Assembly (NCBI GenBank): GCA_947629945.1
Contig: CANRFR010000003.1
Location: 1 to 52,667, forward strand
Length of the DNA: 52,667 bases
Direction: 5' to 3'
Source: an uncultured Clostridia bacterium
Lineage (GTDB): Bacteria; Bacillota; Clostridia; Oscillospirales; Ruminococcaceae
Numbering within the stretch: the first letter of the stretch is position 1; every line of letters starts with the position of its first letter. This document shows, one piece after another, positions 26,651 through 32,568 of this stretch. The position numbers were made by a program, and so were the translations under genes. The notes below the pieces were generated by a model. That model ran no database searches. It was not told the DNA's origin and saw only the letters and a list, made by a program, of their open reading frames with translations.

Positions 26651-27489
26651 TTAGGCTCGCTCCTTTCTAAAGCTTCTTTAGCTCTTTTTAAAGGCTCTTT
26701 TAAATCCTTGAACATCATTTGCGAGTCTATATCTTCAGGCGTCAATTCCACGTCGCATTTACTCGGCTCCTTTACGCCGCAGCTTTTATTTTTAGAGCAA
26801 CGCTGCTCTAATAATTCGGGCCACATACCGATAAGATACATCGGCGTATAAAACCAAGCCCATTGCTCATTGGTTAAGGAATTACCGTGCCTTACAACTG
26901 CGGGGATTCCGTAAAGCGATAATTGAAGGTAAGTCATATAAACGCATTTTAAATCCACGTCAGTAGCGTCTACAACCAATTGCGTGGAATAATTTAAATG
27001 CTTTTTAAGCATTGACTTCGCGAATCCCAAAATCATTGCGCCCGAGCCCGCGCACGGCTCGCATAAAGAAACAAAGCCGTTTTCCTTAATGACTTCCTCA
27101 ACGTTGCCCGAGACAATTTCGCTCATCATATCGCAAACGGACTGAGGCGTAAAGAATTGCCCTTTATACTTGTTGTGCAATTCAAGCGCGTGATATATCG
27201 GGCCTAGTACGTCCGAGGGTCCGTCTCGTTCCGTCTCAAGCTCTAATGCCATAACCAAATCCGTGAACGCTTTGACGAGAATCTCTTGCTCATCGGGTTT
27301 ATACTTACCGATAATATCAAGGTACCGCTGTTCTTGCTTTTCCCAAATGCCATCTCCTTTTCTGCGCGTTGAATTAGCTACGGACAGTGCGCCGAGCTCC
27401 ACAAAGTCCGAGAACACGTCCCAAACCGAGTAAGTCAGCCCTAACTTTTGAATAGCCTTGATTATTTGATTCTTAAATTGGTTACCCAT
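26647..27489 (-). CDS. N6-adenine methyltransferase-like protein lacking a visible NPPY/F motif
   Basis: YKGQFFTPQSVCDMMSEIV and LCEPCAGSGAMILG present; after VDATDVDLKCVYMTYLQLSLYG no NPPY/F seen. Confidence 0.7.
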   Translation of the reverse strand: MGNQFKNQIIKAIQKLGLTYSVWDVFSDFVELGALSVANSTRRKGDGIWEKQEQRYLDIIGKYKPDEQEILVKAFTDLVMALELETERDGPSDVLGPIYHALELHNKYKGQFFTPQSVCDMMSEIVSGNVEEVIKENGFVSLCEPCAGSGAMILGFAKSMLKKHLNYSTQLVVDATDVDLKCVYMTYLQLSLYGIPAVVRHGNSLTNEQWAWFYTPMYLIGMWPELLEQRCSKNKSCGVKEPSKCDVELTPEDIDSQMMFKDLKEPLKRAKEALERSEPK

Positions 27490-27564
27490 TGCCGCGTCCT
27501 CCCTTATTGAGATTTCACCCTCGGCGCGTTATTGCCGAGGGCGATTCTCAATATTTGATTTCGA

Positions 27565-28497
27565 TTAGTCCTCGCGTTCCATTACGACGTTGTGGAGTCC
27601 GCAAATCAAGCACAAGTCTTGGGTAGTCGATACGCATTGGCCGCAAATCGGGCAAACGTACTTGTGAGCTTTCGCGCGCTCGGCTTTCTTCTTTTCCTTA
27701 GTCAAGGTGTGACGCGCGAAAGGCACTTCCAAAGTGAATCCGTTTGTGCGCAAGGCCTCAATAAAGGACTCGCTCGGCAACGTGGTTGAATAACCGTTTG
27801 TGCGGTCGTATTCGATAGTCAAGCCGCGCGCCTCGCATTCCTGCTTAAAGAGCTTGTTGTGATAGCGGCCGCCTTGGCAAGTTTCCTCGAGGTCGTTCTC
27901 GCGGCAATAAAGGTGCACCATTTCGTGGAGCATTGTCGCCGCCGTGTACTCGCTCGGCCTGTTCAAGAACTCGGCGCCGATATTGATTTCATATTGGCCC
28001 GCGTCCTTGCCGTCCTCGCCCTTCTTCCAAATCTTCTTGGTAGAGCAATGGCCGTAGGCTTTAGGCGTAGACTGAACGGTAATTATCGGGCGCGGCAGTT
28101 TGCCCTCGAAACAAAGCTTGTTGAGCATATCGAAAAGGCACTCAAGCTTGATTACTATCTCGGACAGAGCCAAAACCTTACCCTCGCCCTCAGCGGGCTC
28201 AGAATCGCTCTCGGGCGCCTTTTCAAGCTCGGTAGGCTTATCTTCAGGCTTAGGCTCCTCGGGCTCGTTCTGTGCGTCCTGAGGTACCTCAGGACTTACT
28301 TCGATTTCGGGCTCGCTTGCGGATTCCGCGGATTCAGCCTCGGGGGCCTCGTCCTTAACGACTTTCCACCAGCGTTTGAAAGTGGAAGCGGTTACGGGCT
28401 TGAATTCGCCCGTCTCAACGAGCTTGAGCTTTACGCCCGTTTCGGTAGTTTCAACTAACTCCGCAATAGTGCCTGTGTTTAAGTGTCTGTACAACAT
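27565..28497 (-). CDS. SprT-like zinc metalloprotease with C-terminal zinc ribbon
   Basis: MLHEMVHLYC (HExxH), KLFKQECEARGL, CPICGQCVSTTQDLCLICG. Confidence 0.85.
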   Translation of the reverse strand: MLYRHLNTGTIAELVETTETGVKLKLVETGEFKPVTASTFKRWWKVVKDEAPEAESAESASEPEIEVSPEVPQDAQNEPEEPKPEDKPTELEKAPESDSEPAEGEGKVLALSEIVIKLECLFDMLNKLCFEGKLPRPIITVQSTPKAYGHCSTKKIWKKGEDGKDAGQYEINIGAEFLNRPSEYTAATMLHEMVHLYCRENDLEETCQGGRYHNKLFKQECEARGLTIEYDRTNGYSTTLPSESFIEALRTNGFTLEVPFARHTLTKEKKKAERAKAHKYVCPICGQCVSTTQDLCLICGLHNVVMERED

Positions 28498-28530
28498 AAT
28501 TTTATCCTCCTGAAAATCAATTAAATTCTT

Positions 28531-28590
28531 AGCCTGTCATCATCAGAACGCGTGGGCTAGTTCGCGTTGACGCCTCGCGGCGTTTCGACT
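28531..28590 (-). ncRNA. Hammerhead ribozyme, type II topology (copy 1)
   Basis: Minus strand AGTC GAAA CGCC-GCGA-GGCG T C^AACGCG-AACTAGCCCA-CGCGTT CTGATGA T GAC AGGCT; predicted cleavage between 28569 and 28568. Confidence 0.88.
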
Positions 28591-28761
28591 TTACTTATGA
28601 GCTTCTTCCCAAAGTTGAGCTACAGAGCCGACAAACTTAAAGCCTTGCGCTTCGGCGCGAGCTTGCTCGTCCCACGCGCCAGAAACATAATAGCCGTCTT
28701 TAACCATAATAATATCGTGCCCCATTTCTTTGGCATAATCGATTCTTTCTTTAAGTGTCAT
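28591..28761 (-). CDS. Small 56-aa protein
   Basis: Own translation MTLKERIDYAKEMGHDIIMVKDGYYVSGAWDEQARAEAQGFKFVGSVAQLWEEAHK with RBS AGGAGG; below ORF-track size. Confidence 0.7.
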   Translation of the reverse strand: MTLKERIDYAKEMGHDIIMVKDGYYVSGAWDEQARAEAQGFKFVGSVAQLWEEAHK

Positions 28762-28814
28762 TGCTTTGTCCTCCTGAAATTTGGTTTAGGTTTGATTTAC
28801 CTTACAATTATATT

Positions 28815-28856
28815 TTACCACGTTTAGTAAGATTTGCGAGCCGACAAAACAACCGA
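28815..28856 (-). promoter_or_regulatory. Regulatory module B: TTACCACGTTTAGTAA + AGCCGA/AACCGA repeat
   Basis: One TTAC-N8-GTAA site (28815-28830) and 12-bp-phased repeats. Confidence 0.6.
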
Positions 28857-28910
28857 ACTTTAAGAAATTTTCTGTGCGGTATTACCGAATGCCCTAAATT
28901 CTTACCTCTT

Positions 28911-29010
28911 AGCCTGTCATCATCAGAACGCGTAGGCTAGTTCGCGTTGACGGCGCGGGCGGATTCCCGCTTGCAGTGACAACTGCCGCCGCTCCGCGCC
29001 GTTTCGACTT
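28911..29010 (-). ncRNA. Hammerhead ribozyme, type II topology with extended stem III (copy 2)
   Basis: Same core (GTCGAAA ... GTC^AACGCG-AACTAGCCTA-CGCGTT CTGATGATGACAGGCT); stem III is CGGCGCG/CGCGCCG capped by two hairpins; cleavage between 28949 and 28948. Confidence 0.85.
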
Positions 29011-29022
29011 GTTATAAAGAAT

Positions 29023-29379
29023 TTACGCCCGTTCAAGTCTTTCACCAAAAGTAATATAATCATATTCAAGGTTGTAGTTATGAGTACAAGTGGTTTCGCC
29101 GTGCGCCGCGTCGCTATGGTACCAATTACAAGAGCGGGTACAAAGCTTATCAATATAAACGAGCTCGCTTTCCTCAGTAACGTTGCCTGTGCTTTCGGCG
29201 ATTCTCATAAGATAAACGTCAGAGGTTTTAAGGGCTTCGGCTTCGTCCATTGCCGAAATAATATCTTGCGCTTTGAGAGCCACATAATCAAGGCTCTTTC
29301 CGCTTGCCGCTTTGTAGTCGATATACGCGAAAAACTTCGGCGCATTTTTGATTGCTTCTTTCATTGCTTTCTTTGTCAT
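29023..29379 (-). CDS. Phage accessory hypothetical protein
   Basis: 118 aa, RBS AGGAGG. Confidence 0.65.
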   Translation of the reverse strand: MTKKAMKEAIKNAPKFFAYIDYKAASGKSLDYVALKAQDIISAMDEAEALKTSDVYLMRIAESTGNVTEESELVYIDKLCTRSCNWYHSDAAHGETTCTHNYNLEYDYITFGERLERA

Positions 29380-29431
29380 TGTTTTGTCCTCCTGAAATTT
29401 GATTTAGGTTTGATTTACCTTGTGATTTTAT

Positions 29432-29516
29432 TATAACGCGTTTTTCGGCGTTTGCGAGCCGACAAAACAGCCGAACTTTAAGAAATTTTCTGTGCGGATT
29501 TTACTGTTATTAGTAA
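29432..29516 (-). promoter_or_regulatory. Regulatory module C: -10-like TATAAT (minus), AGCCGA repeats and TTACTGTTATTAGTAA operator
   Basis: Repeats at 29457 and 29469; palindrome 29501-29516. Confidence 0.6.
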
Positions 29517-29538
29517 GGACTAGGCGATTCTAAGATTT

Positions 29539-29922
29539 ACAACCGAACCCAAAACACTCGGTTGTAGGCCTAAAGCCTTGGTACGACTTGCTTCGCGGGC
29601 TTTCGCTCCGAGTTTACAACCGAGTTACAACCGAGTTTTTGGCACTTGGTTGTAAGCCCCAAGCCAGTCGTAGCAAGGCTTTAGGCCTATTTACAACCGA
29701 GTCAACCGAAAAATGCTATAACACTTTATGAAATTTGAGCGATTTGAGAGGTTTTGAGAAGTGTGTAACGTTACACAACTCTCAAATCTCTCTAATCTCT
29801 CAATTTTTAAAAAGTTTATACAAAACTCGGTTGTATCGGTTGTAAATAGGCCTTAGACCTTATTATGACTTGCTTTAAGCTTACAACCGAGTCGGTTGTA
29901 ACTCGGTTGTTTCGGTTGTACC
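29539..29922. repeat. Iteron/nested palindrome locus (TTACAACCGAG / CTCGGTTGTAA), candidate replication origin or partition site
   Basis: About 13 ACAACCGA/TCGGTTGT motifs in both orientations; 18-bp perfect IR 29683-29700/29836-29853; GATTTGAGAG/CTCTCAAATC; GTGTAACGTTACAC at 29763-29776. Confidence 0.75.
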
Positions 29923-29964
29923 AAAATTTACCAATTTGGGTTTTAGGTTTGAGAGCGGGCGTGC

Positions 29965-30216
29965 CTAAGCCGACTTGCTGAAAAATATCTCGCTCGCGGC
30001 GGGGGCATCCAAATTCAAAAGCCTATAAAAATTCTGAACGTCCTCCACGGTAAAAGACAAGATTCCTTCGAGCTTAGCCTTAATTTCCGAGGGACTTTTT
30101 CCGCAGGCTCGCGCCGCGTTCTTGTAAGTGATTCCACGAGCGCGCATAAGCTTTTTTAAGCGGGCGCGGTTTACGCCGTCGCGGCGCGTTCTCGCCAAGA
30201 TTAAAATAACACTCAT
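29965..30216 (-). CDS. Small HTH-like phage protein
   Basis: RARLKKLMRARGITYKNAARACGKSPSEIKAKLEGILSFTVEDVQNFYRLLNL; start at MSVILIL with RBS. Confidence 0.6.
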   Translation of the reverse strand: MSVILILARTRRDGVNRARLKKLMRARGITYKNAARACGKSPSEIKAKLEGILSFTVEDVQNFYRLLNLDAPAASEIFFSKSA

Positions 30217-30251
30217 TTTAAAAACTTCCTTTCTAATTAGCCCGCCGCAAA

Positions 30252-30485
30252 TCATTTAAACCAATCCGCGGCCGTTACATTTCCGTAGCCTTTTTCAATG
30301 TAGGCTTTAAGAATTTCCTTGCCCTCGTCGTGAAGATTATAATGGTCGTATACCTCTTGAATCGTTCGGTATTCCTGCGCCAAGGCGACAATAGAATCCG
30401 AAACGGCTTTTGTACTATAAGCAAAAGGCCGTTTTCGATTCGGCAAGTACCAATACACATCTAAATGCAGTCTTCTTTTGCTCAA
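30252..30485 (-). CDS. Phage accessory hypothetical protein
   Basis: 77 aa ORF. Confidence 0.5.
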   Translation of the reverse strand: MSKRRLHLDVYWYLPNRKRPFAYSTKAVSDSIVALAQEYRTIQEVYDHYNLHDEGKEILKAYIEKGYGNVTAADWFK

Positions 30486-30499
30486 ATATTTCCCTCCTT

Positions 30500-30754
30500 T
30501 TAATTATTTGCGATAAGCCTTTTGGAGCGCACAAGAGAATTGATTTCCCAACAAGATTTACCGCTTTCGTCGGTCCACTCAAACGTGGAATACTCCCGCA
30601 AGAAAAGCGGCTCGACGGCGTTCTCGCAAATCGGCGAATTGACGCCGAAAAGTCTATTGAGTTTTTCAATCGCTTTCTCGGGTGCGTTAAGCGCCGCGCT
30701 CGTGGAAATAATAATTTTTCCCTTGCTGTCCGATACCTCGTAAACGTGATTCAT
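30500..30754 (-). CDS. Phage accessory hypothetical protein
   Basis: 84 aa ORF, RBS AAGGAGG. Confidence 0.55.
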   Translation of the reverse strand: MNHVYEVSDSKGKIIISTSAALNAPEKAIEKLNRLFGVNSPICENAVEPLFLREYSTFEWTDESGKSCWEINSLVRSKRLIANN

Positions 30755-30824
30755 AGTGCTTTGTCCTCCTTGAATTAGTTTTAGCTAACGCAGTTGCCCG
30801 CGGATATTCGCGGGCTCGGTCTTT

Positions 30825-30884
30825 AGCCTGTCATCATCAGAACGGGTAGGCCGATTCCCGTTGACGCCTCACGGCGTTTCGACT
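30825..30884 (-). ncRNA. Hammerhead ribozyme, type II topology (copy 3)
   Basis: AGTC GAAA CGCC-GTGA-GGCG TC^AACGGG-AATCGGCCTA-CCCGTT CTGATGATGACAGGCT; compensatory stem I change; cleavage between 30863 and 30862. Confidence 0.87.
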
Positions 30885-30948
30885 TTAGCTATGCGTTCCA
30901 GCCTCTTATCGGCGGGGCACAAGGGCCCGCCGATTTTCAAATACGAGA

Positions 30949-31530
30949 TTAAAAATAGAAGCCGAAGCAAACGCCAAAAGAACGGCTGGCGTCGCCGTAG
31001 CTGCTGCTGGCGCCGCCGCCGCTGTTCACAAGGCAGAAGATAGTCGAGGCGCCCGCACGAGGAGAACGCTCCCACCACCAACACGGGTCACCGTCGCAGT
31101 CAAGCTTAATGCGATTATCTCTAGTTTGAAAGTACTTGAAATGCCTATCGGATTCGCACGGCTCGCTGAAAATTGTCTCGCCGAAAATTTCCGTTTCAGA
31201 GAATAACCAAAGCCTATCTTGCGTTTTGCCGAAGTCGCGCGGGATAATAATTGCTTGCAGTGCCTCAGGTAAAGTCTTAAAGATTTCCTCGTTGAGATAC
31301 CGCCGCATTTCGGTATTTGCCCAGCCGCCTACGTTCGTCAGACGGTTATTCATCTTATGCTCGTCGGCGAGGCAGTTTTTCAGCCCCATAACGTCCTCGT
31401 CCACGACTACGAAAGTTACGGTTTCGCCCGTAGTAAGTACGTCCGTAATTTCATCGCCGACTTTTAACGTCGCGCGGTCGAAATTTGCCCAGTCAAAAGG
31501 GCCTGTTGTTTTGGTTGTAATACTTGCCAT
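30949..31530 (-). CDS. DUF6273-like C-type-lectin-fold protein, possible DGR variable protein
   Basis: LPEALQAIIIPRDF...WLFSETEIFGE...C-terminal WWWERSPRAGASTIFCLVNSGGGASSSYGDASRSFGVCFGFYF; RBS supports start at 31530. Confidence 0.75.
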   Translation of the reverse strand: MASITTKTTGPFDWANFDRATLKVGDEITDVLTTGETVTFVVVDEDVMGLKNCLADEHKMNNRLTNVGGWANTEMRRYLNEEIFKTLPEALQAIIIPRDFGKTQDRLWLFSETEIFGETIFSEPCESDRHFKYFQTRDNRIKLDCDGDPCWWWERSPRAGASTIFCLVNSGGGASSSYGDASRSFGVCFGFYF

Positions 31531-31561
31531 AATTTTATCCTCCAATAATAAAAATTTTTTC

Positions 31562-31620
31562 AGCCTGTCATCATCAGGGCGCGTTGGCTAACTCGCGCCG
31601 ACGCTTCGCGGCGTTTCGAC
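31562..31620 (-). ncRNA. Hammerhead ribozyme, type II topology (copy 4)
   Basis: GTC GAAA CGC-CGCGAA-GCG TC^GGCGCG-AGTTAGCCAA-CGCGCC CTGATGATGACAGGCT; two compensatory stem I pairs; directly follows stop codon of the upstream gene. Confidence 0.87.
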
Positions 31621-31917
31621 TCAATCTTTATTTTGCGCGAGCGCGCCGATTGCAAAGGGGTATGTTCTTTTAACCCACTTATTGAATCCGTCCGCGGTTT
31701 TATACGCGCCGCAAAGGGTCCGATATTCGTCGCCCTCTACGCAAGTGCAAGGCACATATTTACCGTCAAGCTTAACGCAATAAATCGTGGTACGTGTTTG
31801 AATATCATAAAGCATAGTGCAAAGGCCCTGAGTGAAAGCGGTGTTTGTAATAGTGGTTTTCTCAGGTACGGCGTGCGCGTTTCTTCCGTCGATTATTTTA
31901 ATTGTATCGTTTTTCAT
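31621..31917 (-). CDS. Phage accessory hypothetical protein
   Basis: ORF track starts at 31941 but RBS AAGGAGG precedes ATG at 31917 (MKNDTIKIIDG). Confidence 0.65.
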   Translation of the reverse strand: MKNDTIKIIDGRNAHAVPEKTTITNTAFTQGLCTMLYDIQTRTTIYCVKLDGKYVPCTCVEGDEYRTLCGAYKTADGFNKWVKRTYPFAIGALAQNKD

Positions 31918-31941
31918 AATAGAATCCTCCTTAAATTTCAT

Positions 31942-31998
31942 CCTGTCATCATCAGAACGCGTGGGCTAATTCGCGTTGACGCCTCGCGGCGTTTCGAC
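31942..31998 (-). ncRNA. Hammerhead ribozyme, type II topology (copy 5)
   Basis: GTC GAAA CGCC-GCGA-GGCG TC^AACGCG-AATTAGCCCA-CGCGTT CTGATGATGACAGGA; abuts stop codon of upstream gene; cleavage between 31978 and 31977. Confidence 0.86.
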
Positions 31999-32307
31999 TT
32001 ATTCGTCAGGTTGCCAAGCCTTATTTAAGTTATCGATTATAATGGCACGGCAATCTACGAGATATTGAGCAACCAAATCCCATACGCGGTAGTTTGTAGT
32101 CATTTTCTTTACGGCTTGAAAAACGTTGTAAACGTCACCTGAATCGAGATTGTAAAATGCTTCTTCGGTTATTACTACGAAAGGTACGAATTCGTTGCCG
32201 TAGCAATCATTTAACGCCGCTTTCTTATTTACTTGAGTGATTACGATTGACGTGATGCTTTCTTTTGTTTTGCCTTTGAAGTGGCCGAGCGCGATATATT
32301 TTTTCAT
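31999..32307 (-). CDS. Phage accessory hypothetical protein
   Basis: 102 aa ORF with RBS-like GGAGGG. Confidence 0.65.
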   Translation of the reverse strand: MKKYIALGHFKGKTKESITSIVITQVNKKAALNDCYGNEFVPFVVITEEAFYNLDSGDVYNVFQAVKKMTTNYRVWDLVAQYLVDCRAIIIDNLNKAWQPDE

Positions 32308-32360
32308 TTTTATACCCTCCCGATATTTGATTTAGGCTTTATCCGCCTCACAATATTATT

Positions 32361-32421
32361 TTACCACGTTTAGTAAGATTTGCGAGCCGATAAAACAGCC
32401 GAACTTTACTGTTTTTAGTAA
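32361..32421 (-). promoter_or_regulatory. Regulatory module D: two TTAC-N8-GTAA palindromes 45 bp apart + AGCCGA repeats
   Basis: TTACCACGTTTAGTAA (32361-32376), TTACTGTTTTTAGTAA (32406-32421); AGCCGA at 32385 and 32397. Confidence 0.7.
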
Positions 32422-32485
32422 CAAATTCTCGGCAGTACCGCCCGATTTTGGCGTTTTTCCGCCGATTTGGGCTAATTTTGAGTAA

Positions 32486-32528
32486 TAAAAAAGGCCTCGG
32501 CCGAGAGCGTAGTCCCGGCCGAGGCCTT
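32486..32528. terminator. Strong hairpin terminator AAAGGCCTCGGCC..GGCCGAGGCCTTT
   Basis: 13-bp perfect stem between lysis genes and accessory operon. Confidence 0.85.
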
Positions 32529-32568
32529 TATATATTTATGCGCACGTAATATACCGTGCGCAGGTACA

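Noticed and set aside
27859-28458. 199-aa plus-strand ORF antisense to the SprT-like gene
   Set aside because: Shadow ORF; the minus-strand protein has clear HExxH and zinc ribbon
29539-29922. CRISPR array interpretation of the CAACCGAG repeats
   Set aside because: Repeats are about 8-11 bp, irregularly spaced and in both orientations; no spacers of uniform length and no cas genes
30949-31530. Complete diversity-generating retroelement
   Set aside because: No reverse transcriptase or template repeat recognised in this window; only the target-like gene is supported
28531-31998. REP/MITE or simple terminator explanation of the five repeated intergenic elements
   Set aside because: All invariant hammerhead core positions are kept while stems covary; no T run follows, and position next to RBS argues against plain terminators
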